Counted from the first letter of the stretch, positions 25,948-36,486 are shown. The stretch is 64,000 bases of DNA from Vagococcus salmoninarum (GCF_003987495.1 NZ_NGJU01000003.1:62001-126000), one strand, 5' to 3'. Numbers and translations are program-made. Notes: generated by a model from the letters alone, not told the origin.

Positions 25948-28140
25948 CTATCCTTTCTCTGCCACAGGGCCACGCATGTTTAAAGCGATTCGACCTTTGT
26001 GTAAATCAACTTCGTCAACCCAAACTGTGACCACATCACCGACAGCTACTACGTCTGTTGGATGTTTGACAAACTTATTACTTAATTTTGAAATATGGAC
26101 CATGCCATCTTGTTTCACACCAATATCGACAAAGGCACCAAAATCAACGACATTGCGGACAGTTCCTTGTAACTCCATCCCTGGTTTTAAATCTCCCATA
26201 CTTAGGACGTCTTGTCGTAACAAAGGAGCTGGCATTTCATCCCGTAAATCACGTCCTGGTTGAATTAACGCTGAGATAATATCTGTTAATGTTGCTTGAC
26301 CAACTGCTGCTGCTTCCGCCAATTTGATTTGATCAAGTTGCTCTAAAGAGGCTTTACTTGGTGCAGTTCCTAATTCTTTAGTGGCTATTCCGGCGATTTC
26401 AATCACTTTCTTCGCAACACTGTAACTTTCTGGGTGAATTCCCGTATTATCTAAAATGTTTTTACTTTCAGGAATACGTAGAAATCCTACAGCTTGCTCG
26501 TAAGCTTTTGGTCCTAATCGGGGAACTTTCTTTAATTGGGGGCGACTTGTGAAGGCCCCATTTTCCTCACGATATGTCACAATATTCTGAGCGGTTGTTT
26601 TATTTAAGCCAGAGACATGTTGTAATAAAGCTGGGCTAGCTGTGTTAACCGTGACACCAACTTGGTTAACCGCTGTTTCCACGACAAAATCTAATTGCTC
26701 AGCTAACATTTTTTGTGAAACATCATGTTGGTATTGACCAACACCAACTGCTTTAGGATCAATTTTAACGAGTTCTGCTAATGGGTCTTGTAAACGACGG
26801 GCGATGCTAACTGCACTACGTTCTTCAACTTGTAGCTCAGGAAACTCGTGACGGGCAATATCGCTAGCGGAATAAACTGAAGCCCCAGCTTCGCTAACAA
26901 TGACATAATAGACCGTTCGTTTGATTTCTCTCAGTAACTCAGAGACAAAAAGTTCAGACTCCCGACTAGCTGTGCCATTACCAATTGCCACCATTTCAAC
27001 TTGATGCTTTTCAATTAATGCTAAAAATTCTTTAGCTGCTTGGGCTTTTTTAGCTTCCCCAGCAGGTTTGTGAGGATAAATCACTTGAATCCCTAGGACT
27101 TTTCCTGTTGGGTCAACAATTGCTAGTTTACAACCTGTTCGGTAGGCCGGGTCAAAGCCTAAGACGACTTTGCCTTTTAAAGGCGATTGCAACAATAAGT
27201 TACGTAAATTTTCGCCAAAAATATTAATTGCTTGTTCGTCAGCTTTTTCAGAAAGTTCGTTGCGAATATCTCTTTCAATTCCCGGTCCAATAAAGCGTTT
27301 ATAACTGTCTCTAAATGCTTCGGCAACATACTCAGCCGTGACTGATTGCTCATGATTGCCAATTGTGTGGCGGTACAAGTATTGCATAATTTTTGTTTCA
27401 TCAACGGTAATGCCGACTTTTAAAACGTCTTCTTTTTCCCCCCGGTTAGTTGCTAAAATCCGGTGAGAAACAATTTTATTTAAGGCTTCACTGTATTCAT
27501 AATACATTTCAAAGACTGCTTTTTCGTCTTTAGCTTTATTTTTAACAGTACTTTCTAACTGACCGTTTTTAAAGGTGAAGTCACGAATCCATGTCCGATA
27601 CTTAGGCTCATCACCAACTGCTTCGGCAATGATTTCATGAGCCCCAGCTAGAACTTCTTCAACTGTAGCAACTGCTAATTCTTCGTTGAGATACTTCCCA
27701 GCTTCCAAGGCCACATCGCCCTTAGTCGGGAAAGTCAGTAACCAGTCGGCAAAAGGTTCTAAGCCTTTTTCCTTCGCAATAGTTGCTTTTGTCCGGCGTT
27801 TTTGTTTATAAGGTCGGTACAAATCTTCAACTTGTTGCATTTTAGTTGCCCCTTTAATCTCTTGGGCTAGCTCTGGCGTTAATTTCCCTTGTTCTTCAAT
27901 AATTCTTAAGACTTCTTCTTTACGTTTTTCGATATTTTGTAAATAATGATGCCGTTCTTCGATTTCCCGAATTTGAACTTCATCTAAGCTTTCAGTCATT
28001 TCTTTCCGGTAACGGGCGATAAAAGGCACTGTATTGCCTTCTTCAAGTAATCCGAGAACGGTCTTTAATTGGCTCGGCTTATAGGCTACTAGCTCTTGTT
28101 GTAATAATTTCATAATGTGTTGGTTCAATAATTCATTCAT
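25948..28140 (-). CDS. tex: Tex family RNA-binding transcription accessory protein
   Basis: A 730-residue Tex protein. In order: the N-terminal helical region with VPFIARYRKE, a YqgF/RNase H-like domain (VVLGFDPAYRTGCKLAIVD), helix-hairpin-helix elements (VNTASPALLQHVSGL and RPQLKKVPRLGP) and a C-terminal S1 domain (GMELQGTVRNVVDFGAFVDIG). Tex binds nucleic acid and the RNA polymerase elongation machinery. Length is normal. sprT follows immediately. Confidence 0.96.
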   Translation of the reverse strand: MNELLNQHIMKLLQQELVAYKPSQLKTVLGLLEEGNTVPFIARYRKEMTESLDEVQIREIEERHHYLQNIEKRKEEVLRIIEEQGKLTPELAQEIKGATKMQQVEDLYRPYKQKRRTKATIAKEKGLEPFADWLLTFPTKGDVALEAGKYLNEELAVATVEEVLAGAHEIIAEAVGDEPKYRTWIRDFTFKNGQLESTVKNKAKDEKAVFEMYYEYSEALNKIVSHRILATNRGEKEDVLKVGITVDETKIMQYLYRHTIGNHEQSVTAEYVAEAFRDSYKRFIGPGIERDIRNELSEKADEQAINIFGENLRNLLLQSPLKGKVVLGFDPAYRTGCKLAIVDPTGKVLGIQVIYPHKPAGEAKKAQAAKEFLALIEKHQVEMVAIGNGTASRESELFVSELLREIKRTVYYVIVSEAGASVYSASDIARHEFPELQVEERSAVSIARRLQDPLAELVKIDPKAVGVGQYQHDVSQKMLAEQLDFVVETAVNQVGVTVNTASPALLQHVSGLNKTTAQNIVTYREENGAFTSRPQLKKVPRLGPKAYEQAVGFLRIPESKNILDNTGIHPESYSVAKKVIEIAGIATKELGTAPSKASLEQLDQIKLAEAAAVGQATLTDIISALIQPGRDLRDEMPAPLLRQDVLSMGDLKPGMELQGTVRNVVDFGAFVDIGVKQDGMVHISKLSNKFVKHPTDVVAVGDVVTVWVDEVDLHKGRIALNMRGPVAEKG

Positions 28141-28277
28141 TCAAGTTGCTCCTTCGTTTGTTCCTAATACCTTTAAAAATAAGACGTCACTAGCTGCTTA
28201 TTTTCTAGGGGACTGTTCCGCTAATTCGATAAGTGTTAATTATACCATAGAATAGCCTCTTGACTCAATCGTGAGAC

Positions 28278-29012
28278 TTAAAAGTCTGGTTGCCACGGAT
28301 TGACTTTCGGTTCAATTTCAATGTCTTGAATCAAATGTTCCTTGTTAAAAATCACACCATGGAGACTCCCACCGTATATACCACCGCCATCAATGCCAAT
28401 TTTATGGTCTTTTCGCCACAAGTCTGTTGTTTGATTATCCCCATGTAAGGAGGGGGTAATCGTGTGACCGAAAACAATTGTTTTACCAGTGTCGTTCCGA
28501 CCAAGATGGAAAGGCTCCCTAATCCACATAAAATCTCGCGGGCTAGTTTGACGCCAATCTTTTTTACTTAGATCCACCCCTGCGTGAACGAATAAAAACT
28601 GGTGCCATTCAAAAAAATAAGGCAACTCTTCCAGAAACGTTATTAGCTCCCCATGATGAGTTTTAATCAATAAACTCATTTCCGTAGGAGAATATTCTTC
28701 CGTGGCCCCTGGATGTAACAAGTCATTGATTGTTTCCCCCCCGCCATTCCTTAAATAGTTAGGGTAACGGGTTTCAGGATCATTAAGAAACTGTAACAGC
28801 ATGTCTTCATGATTGCCTTTTAAATAAACAGCTTGATACGTTTCAACTAGTTTTTTTCCTAAGTACAAACATTTTTTACTAAAAGGCCCTCGGTCATTCA
28901 AGTCACCGATTAGAACTAATTGCTGGCTGTTAAAATCAAAGTCTTTCAATAATTCTAGTAAGCCGCCGTAATCACCATGAATGTCTCCTATTGCATATAA
29001 ATAAGCTTTCAT
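28278..29012 (-). CDS. Metallophosphatase of the PrpE/ApaH-like (Ser/Thr phosphatase) family
   Basis: A 244-residue calcineurin-type phosphoesterase. The metal ligands are in GDIHGDYGG, GDLNDRGPFSK and GNHEDM, with later histidines in HAGVDLS and FGHTITPS. These motifs place it with bacterial Ser/Thr phosphatases and diadenosine-tetraphosphatase-like enzymes; the exact substrate is uncertain. GAGGTG six bases before the ATG at 29012 fixes the start; the 17 extra upstream codons are unlikely. Single-gene unit. Confidence 0.85.
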   Translation of the reverse strand: MKAYLYAIGDIHGDYGGLLELLKDFDFNSQQLVLIGDLNDRGPFSKKCLYLGKKLVETYQAVYLKGNHEDMLLQFLNDPETRYPNYLRNGGGETINDLLHPGATEEYSPTEMSLLIKTHHGELITFLEELPYFFEWHQFLFVHAGVDLSKKDWRQTSPRDFMWIREPFHLGRNDTGKTIVFGHTITPSLHGDNQTTDLWRKDHKIGIDGGGIYGGSLHGVIFNKEHLIQDIEIEPKVNPWQPDF

Positions 29013-29088
29013 CTTCGGCACCTCGCTTCTCTTATTTTTAGTATAACATTTTTTAATAAACAACGATTAAATGACACTCATTAAAAAT

Positions 29089-29117
29089 AAAAAAACTGAA
29101 GCAAGGGCCTCAGTTTT
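29089..29117 (-). terminator. Terminator of the DUF1149 gene
   Basis: Reverse-strand hairpin AAAACTGAGG / CTTCAGTTTT with a T7 run, 10 bases past the stop. Confidence 0.85.
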
Positions 29118-29125
29118 CTAACATA

Positions 29126-29515
29126 CTATTCTGCTTGGTTGCCAAAGTTCAATTGAACTCCAGGACGGTCCAAAGCAATTTCAGTCACTTCATAAGTCAT
29201 TCTTTCAATTAAAGAAAAGAGTGGACGCATTAGCTCATCTAATTCGCTTTGTTCTAAGTCTTCAACTTTTTCAACTTTTTGACCATTAAGCGTAACTAAT
29301 TGTCTAACCCCACCTGTAATAGCAAATTCATCAAATACAATTTTAAAGATTACTCGCAAACCAAGAACTGAACTGTCAGCACTTGGGAAATCTGCTTGTT
29401 CGCTCATATCGATTGGTTTAATTTCTACTTTAATTTCAGTCTCAGCTTTTGTCTCTGGACTGTTCATATCGTAGTGAAAAGCCTCTACGAATTCTTTCTG
29501 TCTCATAATGTTCAT
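29126..29515 (-). CDS. DUF1149 family protein
   Basis: A 129-residue protein of the DUF1149 family, found in Lactobacillales and structurally SecB-like. Recognised by the start RQKEFVEAFHYD, the strands LGLRVIFKIVFDEFAITGGVRQ and the end RPGVQLNFG. Function is not established. AGGAGG lies 11 bases before the first ATG, which is long; the ATG three codons later would be even further, so the first was kept. It is monocistronic. Confidence 0.8.
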   Translation of the reverse strand: MNIMRQKEFVEAFHYDMNSPETKAETEIKVEIKPIDMSEQADFPSADSSVLGLRVIFKIVFDEFAITGGVRQLVTLNGQKVEKVEDLEQSELDELMRPLFSLIERMTYEVTEIALDRPGVQLNFGNQAE

Positions 29516-29610
29516 TATTTTCCATTCCTCCTATTACTATCCTATAAAAAAATTATATCACAATTTTTTTTAATCGTGGTTATTTTCTGAAATTTTCATC
29601 ACTTAATCGA

Positions 29611-30399
29611 TTACTTCTTATTTAATGAAGTTTTTTTCCAGACAACACCTATGACGTTTTCTTTCGGGATTAGACCGATGTAGCGACTATCTTGTGAATT
29701 TTGACGGTTATCCCCTAAAACTAAATACATGTCTTTCGGTATTTTCGTTGTACCACTCGTCACTCCAGGAATCATATCTAACTGAAAGTCTTTCGTGTAA
29801 CTTTCCCCTGGGTGTTCTTTTTGGTAGGCTTCTTTATTGCTATCTAGGTATGGTTCTGAATACTCTTTGCCATTGATAAATAGTTTGTCTTCTTTAAATT
29901 CAAGTTCATCTCCAGGCAAACCAATGACTCGTTTAACATACTTATCTTTTGTCGTACTCGGTGGATAAAAGACTAACATATTAAAAGGTTTGACTTCTTT
30001 GCCATTGATAATAATCACTTTTTCGTTTGTCATCAAGGTAGGTTCCATGGAACCACTGACAACTTCTGCTCGATCAAATTTCAAATAAAAAACTAACATA
30101 CTACAAAAAATAACTAAGAATAGACCAATCAAAAGACCATCAAATATCTTTTTGACTTTTTTTCTGCGAGCAATTTTCTGCTGTGCTAGCTTTTCTTCCG
30201 CCGATAAATGTCGGCGTCGACGTCGCTTGCCTGATTGGCTGGAACTAGTTTTTTTAGATGTGTTCTCAGGATCTGATGTCGTTGTTGACCGTCTTTTGCG
30301 CCTGCGTTTAGTGCTACTTGGCCGCAAAGTATCATCAATAAACTCATCTAGAATTTCACTAGAGTCACGTTGCTTACGTTTACGTTTCTTAACTGACAT
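29611..30399 (-). CDS. lepB: Signal peptidase I with long basic N-terminal extension
   Basis: A 262-residue type I signal peptidase. After a single membrane segment (IFDGLLIGLFLVIFCSMLVFYL, near residues 87-108) come the catalytic serine in SGSMEPTL, the lysine in YVKRVIGLPGD and the GDNRQNSQDSR box. It removes signal peptides on the outer face of the membrane. Unusual is the first 85 residues: an intracellular, Arg/Lys/Ser/Thr-rich, low-complexity stretch with runs of four and five arginines. AGGAGG is five bases before the second of two adjacent ATG codons, the start used here. Confidence 0.94.
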   Translation of the reverse strand: MSVKKRKRKQRDSSEILDEFIDDTLRPSSTKRRRKRRSTTTSDPENTSKKTSSSQSGKRRRRRHLSAEEKLAQQKIARRKKVKKIFDGLLIGLFLVIFCSMLVFYLKFDRAEVVSGSMEPTLMTNEKVIIINGKEVKPFNMLVFYPPSTTKDKYVKRVIGLPGDELEFKEDKLFINGKEYSEPYLDSNKEAYQKEHPGESYTKDFQLDMIPGVTSGTTKIPKDMYLVLGDNRQNSQDSRYIGLIPKENVIGVVWKKTSLNKK

Positions 30400-30431
30400 C
30401 ATATCCTCCTAATCTAAACAATAGTCTCCTC

Positions 30432-30462
30432 TTAGTTTAAACTAAAAAGGGTGGTTTGTCAT
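30432..30462 (-). promoter_or_regulatory. lepB promoter with a palindrome over the -10
   Basis: ATGACA (30462-30457), 17 bases, TAAACT (30439-30434). The perfect 14-bp palindrome TTAGTTTAAACTAA (30432-30445) covers the -10, as an operator would. Confidence 0.5.
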
Positions 30463-30482
30463 TCATATTTATTTATTCTAAT

Positions 30483-32096
30483 CTAACCTTTAAAACGAAA
30501 GGTCTTGGGCGCTACTAAGCTAATAATTATTAAACCAATCAGCACATATAATAAACTAGCTACAGAGATTATTATGACATAATTTAAACCTGACGCATTT
30601 GATTGTAAATTAAGATAAGCTACCCAATAGAGGGCACCAGAAACCCCTTTATAGATTGGGTTAATCACTTCTAAATCGCTAGTAAAAGGTTGTAATAAAT
30701 AATAAATAAACAATTCATGGAAAGAGAATAAAAAGGCTAAACTAATTAATAGAAAAGTCAGTATTAAGAAAAACTTCAAAGATAATATTCCCGGATTAAC
30801 TAGGCCAAAGCAGGCTATCGGCAGAAAAATCGCCAAAGCGATGCCACTGTTGTAAAGTAAGGTTTTCCAAAATCTAAAAAAGAAGCCAGCTAAAATTGTT
30901 TTTGCTTCCCGGTAAAACGGGTAAAAAAGCATGGATGAGTCACAATTGATGAATGCTAGCTGAACGATTTTCTTACCAAAATTCGCTAAATACATTACAA
31001 AAAATAAGGTCGGTAGCAGACCGATCATGAGTTTTTCGGTTAATTGTTCTTTGCCGATAAAAGATAGTAAGACTACCCCCCCGATGCCTACTGACAAGAT
31101 AATTAAAACTCGGCGTAATAGTTGTTTTTTTAAAGTTAGACCGTACCGACTAAACAACAGTGCGTTTAAATAATGGCTCCCTTTTAAGTTTGAATAAGAT
31201 TTCCCACCAAGGGTCAGGGCTTTTTGCATCTTAATTCCATCCCCTAAATAAGTGTTCGTACTACTGGCTGCTAATTGACTTTTAGTCTTTAAATCAAAAG
31301 ACTTTGCCATCACTTTATTAAAATATTCCCCTTCTTTTTGATAATTAAATAACTTTCTTTGACTGATATATAACAAGCCACTTAAGATTAATAATCCCCA
31401 AAAACTTTTAACGCCTTTTAAAACTACTTCATTAACATCAAAATAAGCACTTCCGTAAATCAAACTAAGTAAAAAAAGTAAATAAAAACTAGCAAAAGCT
31501 ATGCGCATTGGCAACTTTAGATCAATTAATTTTCTGCCTAAGGTGAAAAAGACAAAGCCGCTAGTAAGGTAACATAAGATCAAATTAATTGGTAATAAGC
31601 CACTTTTCTGACTAATCCCTAAAACAATGAAAATTGGTAAGTAAGCTAGACCATTATAAAGGGTGCTAACAAACATTTGGCTTCTAAAAAACTTTTTGGG
31701 AGATATTTGGTAGTGCGCCACATAGTCTAATTCTTTTGGCTCTAACATTTGATAAAAGCCTTCGTAAAAATTCATACCTAAAGGAACTAAAATCAGCCAA
31801 TAAATAATTCCTTCTTCAAACATACTGCCAGAGACTGGCAATGGGTTAAAACTTGCCATTGCTAGTGGAATACCTAGCCAGAGACCTTTCATTAAAACCT
31901 TTGTCAAAAGGTTAGCAATAACCCCTAAAACAAACAATATGTCTTTTAATTCATAGTTTTTATAAATAGTCTCGGGGATTTTCTTGCCAATCAAAGGAAT
32001 CTTTCTTAAGTAATAAAGCAAACCATTAATTTTAATTCTCAATTTACTATTTTCAAAATACCAAAAACTTTGAAAGTACTGGCTAATTGTCTTCAT
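30483..32096 (-). CDS. ABC transporter permease, large ABC-2-like membrane protein
   Basis: A protein of about 537 residues with ten or more hydrophobic segments and a long cytoplasmic N-terminal part. It is the membrane partner of the ATPase gene that it overlaps. No catalytic motif is visible; it loosely resembles EcsB-like and other lactic-bacterial ABC exporters, but is longer than EcsB. An ATG at 32096 follows GTTGGGA, a modest ribosome site; a GTG four codons earlier is the alternative. Substrate is unknown. Confidence 0.78.
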   Translation of the reverse strand: MKTISQYFQSFWYFENSKLRIKINGLLYYLRKIPLIGKKIPETIYKNYELKDILFVLGVIANLLTKVLMKGLWLGIPLAMASFNPLPVSGSMFEEGIIYWLILVPLGMNFYEGFYQMLEPKELDYVAHYQISPKKFFRSQMFVSTLYNGLAYLPIFIVLGISQKSGLLPINLILCYLTSGFVFFTLGRKLIDLKLPMRIAFASFYLLFLLSLIYGSAYFDVNEVVLKGVKSFWGLLILSGLLYISQRKLFNYQKEGEYFNKVMAKSFDLKTKSQLAASSTNTYLGDGIKMQKALTLGGKSYSNLKGSHYLNALLFSRYGLTLKKQLLRRVLIILSVGIGGVVLLSFIGKEQLTEKLMIGLLPTLFFVMYLANFGKKIVQLAFINCDSSMLFYPFYREAKTILAGFFFRFWKTLLYNSGIALAIFLPIACFGLVNPGILSLKFFLILTFLLISLAFLFSFHELFIYYLLQPFTSDLEVINPIYKGVSGALYWVAYLNLQSNASGLNYVIIISVASLLYVLIGLIIISLVAPKTFRFKG

Positions 32097-32853
32097 TCCC
32101 AACACCAACTTCTGAACGTAGTTCTTCTTCTAAAGTAACCTCTTCAAGTTCTTCACTGGCAGACAATAAGGAGACTACTTCCCCTTCAAAACTTTGGCTG
32201 TGAATGTCAGCTGCCGGAATTCCCCGTAAACGACTATGATGTAACAAGACAATCTCATCACATAAGTCTTGGGCTAATTGTAAAATATGAGTTGAAAAAA
32301 TAATGATAGACTCACTTTTTAGACCGATTATCAGCTCTTTCATCTCGTGGGCGGCAACTACATCAAAAGAAGTCAGAGGCTCGTCTAAGAGCAAGACAGG
32401 TAGCTTTAACATCATCATAACGACCATTTGCACTTTATTTTGCATACCGTGAGAATAATCTTTTAACAATCGGTGCTGATCATCTTCAGCAATCCCAACT
32501 TTGTCTAAATAAAATTTAGGGTGTTCTGCTTGAGGCAGACGTTTTTTATTAATATCGATAAAGAATTTTACAAATTCAAAACCAGTCATAAAGCCTGGCA
32601 AGTGAGGCGTGGCGTGAACTAAGCCAATTTCTGTATTGTCGTATTGAATTTTCTGGCCGCTTTCATCGATAAAATAAATTTCTCCATGATCGACTGATAA
32701 ATTTTTCGAAATACAATTAAATAAGGTAGTTTTTCCGGCACCATTACGGCCTAATAAGCCGTAAATCTTACCTTTTTCAAAAGTAAAAGAACCACTTTTT
32801 AATATTTTCTTACTATCAAAAGATTTATCGATAGTATCTATAACTAATTCCAT
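32083..32853 (-). CDS. ABC transporter ATP-binding protein
   Basis: A 256-residue ABC ATPase. Walker A is GRNGAGKTTLF (near residue 35), the signature is the divergent YSHGMQNKVQM, Walker B is VLLLDEPLTS and the switch His is in FSTHIL. The C-terminal 30 residues are strongly acidic. It is of the exporter (ABC-2) type and is followed, with overlap, by its permease gene. The signature has HGM instead of SGG, as in some export ATPases. Confidence 0.93.
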   Translation of the reverse strand: MELVIDTIDKSFDSKKILKSGSFTFEKGKIYGLLGRNGAGKTTLFNCISKNLSVDHGEIYFIDESGQKIQYDNTEIGLVHATPHLPGFMTGFEFVKFFIDINKKRLPQAEHPKFYLDKVGIAEDDQHRLLKDYSHGMQNKVQMVVMMMLKLPVLLLDEPLTSFDVVAAHEMKELIIGLKSESIIIFSTHILQLAQDLCDEIVLLHHSRLRGIPAADIHSQSFEGEVVSLLSASEELEEVTLEEELRSEVGVGNEDN

Positions 32854-32991
32854 GTACTCACGACCTTTCTCTTTATTTTATAGGTTTATTATATCATAGC
32901 GGACTCTCGGTCTTGCTTACGCATTTGTAAGACTCCTTTTATTATTTGACACTACCACGCTATAATAATGATAACAATAAAGGAGGCTTTT

Positions 32992-33420
32992 ATGTTACTA
33001 CGTATAGCAACACCAGCAGATATTGATACTATTTATGAGATTACCAAAACCTCACTAGGCTACGATTATCCTAAGGACTTAATGAAAGAACAACTGCTAA
33101 CTATTATTAGTAGCCCCCATGATCTATTAACTGTTGCTACGATTAATCAAGAAGTCGTTGGTTACGTTCATGGAGCCTATTACTTAACTTTCTACAGTCC
33201 AGCCCTAGTTAACATCTTAGCCTTAGCAGTTGCTAAAGATCAACAAGGCAAGGGCCTTGGTAAAGCGTTAATGACTCATATTGAAGCATGGGCTAAGGAA
33301 CGAAATGCTAAAGGGGTACGACTAAATTCTGGAGCAGAACGAGAAGCAGCCCACCTGTTTTATGAATCGGTAGGTTATACGAAAGTCAAGTACCAAGCCA
33401 ATTTACGAAAACTATTTTAA
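32992..33420 (+). CDS. GNAT family N-acetyltransferase
   Basis: A 142-residue GCN5-related acetyltransferase. The acetyl-CoA loop is visible as VAKDQQGKGLGKALM, and the C-terminal ERNAKGVRLNSGAEREAAHLFYESVGY is the usual substrate-side fold. AAAGGAGG precedes the ATG at 32992; the longer frame by eight codons overlaps that site. TTGACA at 32948 and TATAAT at 32961 lie upstream but are only 9 bases apart, so the promoter is unclear. Acceptor substrate unknown. Confidence 0.9.
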   Translation: MLLRIATPADIDTIYEITKTSLGYDYPKDLMKEQLLTIISSPHDLLTVATINQEVVGYVHGAYYLTFYSPALVNILALAVAKDQQGKGLGKALMTHIEAWAKERNAKGVRLNSGAEREAAHLFYESVGYTKVKYQANLRKLF

Positions 33421-33465
33421 ACCAAAAAGAAACCTGAAAGCACGGAGCTTTCAGGTTTCTTTTGA
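33421..33465 (+). terminator. Bidirectional terminator between the GNAT gene and pdhD
   Basis: An 18-bp stem (33424-33441 with 33446-33463, centre AAACCTGAAAGC) with T/A runs on both sides, between convergent genes. Confidence 0.93.
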
Positions 33466-33468
33466 TTA

Positions 33469-34875
33469 TTATGCGTGAATTGGTAGACCTAAAGCTAATT
33501 CAGCTGTATCCATAACGGCTTCTGCCAATGATGGATGAGAGTGAATTGTTAAAGCAATATCATCAGCATTCATGCCAGCTTCAACTGCTAAACCAAGTTC
33601 AGCAATCACATCACTTGCACTCACACCAGCAACTTGTGCTCCAACAATGACATTGTCTTCTTTAGTAGTTACAAGACGAACGAAACCTTCCATTTGGTTC
33701 AGAGAGATCGCACGGCCATTTCCTGCCAAAGTAAATTTAAATGCTTTCACATCTAAGCCTTGTTCTTTAGCTTCTTTTTCAGTTAAACCAACTGTTGCTA
33801 ATTCAGGATCTGTAAAGGCTACTGCCGGCATTGCACGGTAGTCAACAGCTACAGGTTTACCTGAAATTGCTTCAGCAGCAATTTTAGCTTCGTAACTCGC
33901 TTTGTGAGCAAGAGCTGCGCCAGGAACGATATCACCAATGGCAAAGATACTTTTCACATTAGAACGTCCTTGGTTATCAACTTTCACTAAACCACGATCA
34001 GTCATTTCAACGCCAGCTAATTCTAGACCTAAATCGTCAGTGTTAGGACGACGACCAACCGTTACCATCACGTAATCTGCTTCAATTGATTCAGCTTTAC
34101 CGTTAACTTCATAGTTAACAGTTACGCTGTCACCATTGTCAACAGCTTCTTTAGCCATTGCTTTAGTTACGATTTTAACGCCTTTATCTTTGAATGATTT
34201 TTCAACTAATTTAACCATGTCTTTTTCAAAAGTTGGTAAAATTTGTGGTGACCCTTCAAGAATTGTTACTTCAGCACCTAGGTTAGCATAAGCGCCACCT
34301 AGTTCAGCCCCGATTACACCGCCACCAACAATGACAAGTTTTTTAGGAACTTCTGGTAAATTCAAACCGCCTGTTGAGTCTAAGACACGGCCAGCGAATT
34401 TAAAGCCTTTAATTTCAATTGGGCGACTACCAGTTGCCACAATCGCATTGTTGAATTCATAAGTTTGAGCTGAGTCTTCATGGATAACACGTAGAGTGTG
34501 CTCGTCAACGAAGAACGCTTCACCTTTAATTACTTCAACTTTGTTTTTCTTTAAAAGGAATTCAACACCTGTTGTTAATTTGTTAACAACAACGTTGTCT
34601 TTCCAATCTTGAGTTTTTGTAAAGTCTAATTTAACATTTTCAGTTGTTACACCGAAAATAGCTGAATCTAAGGCTTCTTGGTATTTATGTCCAGCACTGA
34701 TTAGTGCTTTTGAAGGGATACACCCTACGTTAAGACAAACTCCACCAATATACTCACGTTCAATAATCGCAACTTTTTGACCCATTTGAGCGGCACGTAT
34801 AGCTGCTACGTACCCTCCAGGTCCAGCGCCGATTACTACTGTATCTAATTCTAGAGCGAAATCTCCTACTACCAT
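33469..34875 (-). CDS. pdhD: Dihydrolipoamide dehydrogenase (E3 of pyruvate dehydrogenase)
   Basis: A 468-residue FAD flavoprotein that reoxidises the lipoyl groups of E2 and makes NADH. The FAD loop is [15 protein letters not shown], the redox pair is in [13 protein letters not shown], the NAD loop is [13 protein letters not shown] and the catalytic His is in HSHPSLAEA. The MVVGDFA start is the same as in enterococcal Lpd. It is the last gene of pdhABCD. Confidence 0.97.
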   Translation of the reverse strand: MVVGDFALELDTVVIGAGPGGYVAAIRAAQMGQKVAIIEREYIGGVCLNVGCIPSKALISAGHKYQEALDSAIFGVTTENVKLDFTKTQDWKDNVVVNKLTTGVEFLLKKNKVEVIKGEAFFVDEHTLRVIHEDSAQTYEFNNAIVATGSRPIEIKGFKFAGRVLDSTGGLNLPEVPKKLVIVGGGVIGAELGGAYANLGAEVTILEGSPQILPTFEKDMVKLVEKSFKDKGVKIVTKAMAKEAVDNGDSVTVNYEVNGKAESIEADYVMVTVGRRPNTDDLGLELAGVEMTDRGLVKVDNQGRSNVKSIFAIGDIVPGAALAHKASYEAKIAAEAISGKPVAVDYRAMPAVAFTDPELATVGLTEKEAKEQGLDVKAFKFTLAGNGRAISLNQMEGFVRLVTTKEDNVIVGAQVAGVSASDVIAELGLAVEAGMNADDIALTIHSHPSLAEAVMDTAELALGLPIHA

Positions 34876-34887
34876 TAGTTTCTCACC

Positions 34888-36486
34888 TTATCCTTCCATC
34901 AATAATAATTCTGGATCTGCTAATAAACGTTTAATATTGTTCATAGCATTTTGAGCAGTTGCACCATCAACGATACGGTGGTCAAAGCTCAATGATAATT
35001 TCATCACACGACCAACAGCAAGTTCGCCGTCTTCGTTAACGATTGGTTGTTGTGAAATTGTACCAACACCTAAAATAGCTACTTCAGGGTAGTTAATAAC
35101 TGGTGTGAACCAGCCTCCACGAGCGGAACCAATGTTACTGATCGTTACAGTGCCATCACGCATTTCAGCAGCTGCTAATTTACCTTCAATGGCTTTACCA
35201 GCATTTTCAACGATTTCATCAGCAATTGTAAACATGCCTTTTGAATCTGCGTTTTTAATGTTTGGTACGAATAAACCACTTGGTGTATCTGTAGCAATTC
35301 CGATATTGTAATAGTTTTTGTAAACAATTTCTTGTGAGGCATCATCAATTGTCGCATTTAAGACTGGGAAGTCTCTCATAGTCGCAACTAATGCTTTAAC
35401 AGCGTATGGTAAGAATGTTAATTTAGTGCCTTTAGCGGCAGCTGCATCTTTAAATTTCTTACGGTGATCCCACATTTTAGACACTTCAACTTCATCAAAT
35501 AAAGTGACATGTGGTGCTGTATGTTTACTTGTCACCATTGCTTTAGCAATTGCTTTACGCATTGGTGTCAGTTTTTCACGTGTTTCTAATTCGCCACCTT
35601 GACCAACATAAGGTACTGCTGGTGCTGCCGGTGTTGCTGCTTTAGCTACTGGCGCTGCTGCATCAGTTGTTGTTGCCACAGTTTCAGTTGCAACACTTCC
35701 GCCAGCGGTAAAGCCATCGATATCCGCTTTAATGACACGTCCACCTTTACCAGTTGCAACAACTGATGAGATATCCACGCCTTTTTCACGAGCATATTGA
35801 CGAACTGAAGGCATCGCTAAGACACGTTTGTTCGGGTTAGCTGAAACAGGTACTTCTGTTGCAACGGCAGCTGGCGCTGTTGTTGCGGCTGCTACTGGTG
35901 CCGCTGGTGCTGCTGAAACAGCATCATTGTGGCCAGGAGCATCGATTTCGATTAAGACATCGCCAACATTGGCAACTACGCCTTCACCAACAAGAATATT
36001 AACAACTTTTCCGGTAACTGGCGATGGAATTTCTTCCACTGATTTATCATTTTGAACTTCTAAAAGTGTGTCGTCTTCATTGATTGTTTCACCAACTGCG
36101 GCAAACCATTTGACGATTTCCCCTTCGGCAATTCCTTCACCGATGTCTGGTAATTTGAATTGGAACACGCCACCAGTTGATGCTGCTGGTGCTGCTGGAG
36201 CCGGTGTTGCTGCTGCAACTGGTGCTGCAGGTTCTTCGTCTTCATGACCAGGTGCGTCAATCTCGATTAAAACATCGCCAACATTAGCGACAACCCCTTC
36301 ACCGACAAGGATGTTTAAAACTTTCCCGGTAACTGGAGATGGAATTTCTTCCACTGATTTATCATTTTGTACTTCTAAAAGCGTATCATCTTCGTTAATT
36401 GTGTCGCCAACTGCTACGAACCATTTTACGATTTCGCCTTCTGCAATGCCTTCACCGATATCTGGTAATTTAAATTTAAATGCCAT
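34888..36486 (-). CDS. pdhC: Dihydrolipoamide acetyltransferase (E2), two lipoyl domains
   Basis: A 532-residue E2. Two nearly identical lipoyl domains (about residues 2-75 and 109-182), each with the lipoyl lysine in [12 protein letters not shown], are joined by Ala/Pro-rich linkers. The E1/E3-binding domain follows ([18 protein letters not shown], near 228), then the catalytic domain with DHRIVDGA. It forms the core of the complex. The near identity of the two lipoyl domains at the protein and DNA level points to a recent or homogenised duplication. Confidence 0.97.
   Translation of the reverse strand: MAFKFKLPDIGEGIAEGEIVKWFVAVGDTINEDDTLLEVQNDKSVEEIPSPVTGKVLNILVGEGVVANVGDVLIEIDAPGHEDEEPAAPVAAATPAPAAPAASTGGVFQFKLPDIGEGIAEGEIVKWFAAVGETINEDDTLLEVQNDKSVEEIPSPVTGKVVNILVGEGVVANVGDVLIEIDAPGHNDAVSAAPAAPVAAATTAPAAVATEVPVSANPNKRVLAMPSVRQYAREKGVDISSVVATGKGGRVIKADIDGFTAGGSVATETVATTTDAAAPVAKAATPAAPAVPYVGQGGELETREKLTPMRKAIAKAMVTSKHTAPHVTLFDEVEVSKMWDHRKKFKDAAAAKGTKLTFLPYAVKALVATMRDFPVLNATIDDASQEIVYKNYYNIGIATDTPSGLFVPNIKNADSKGMFTIADEIVENAGKAIEGKLAAAEMRDGTVTISNIGSARGGWFTPVINYPEVAILGVGTISQQPIVNEDGELAVGRVMKLSLSFDHRIVDGATAQNAMNNIKRLLADPELLLMEG

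Noticed and set aside
27177-27404. Open frame inside tex, and similar frames inside ezrA, pdhB, pdhC and lytS-type genes
   Set aside because: They are alternative frames of strongly supported genes and have no ribosome sites.
29480-29510. ATG immediately after AGGAGG upstream of the DUF1149 gene, in another frame
   Set aside because: It encodes only about 20 unrelated residues before a stop; the DUF1149 frame matches its family.
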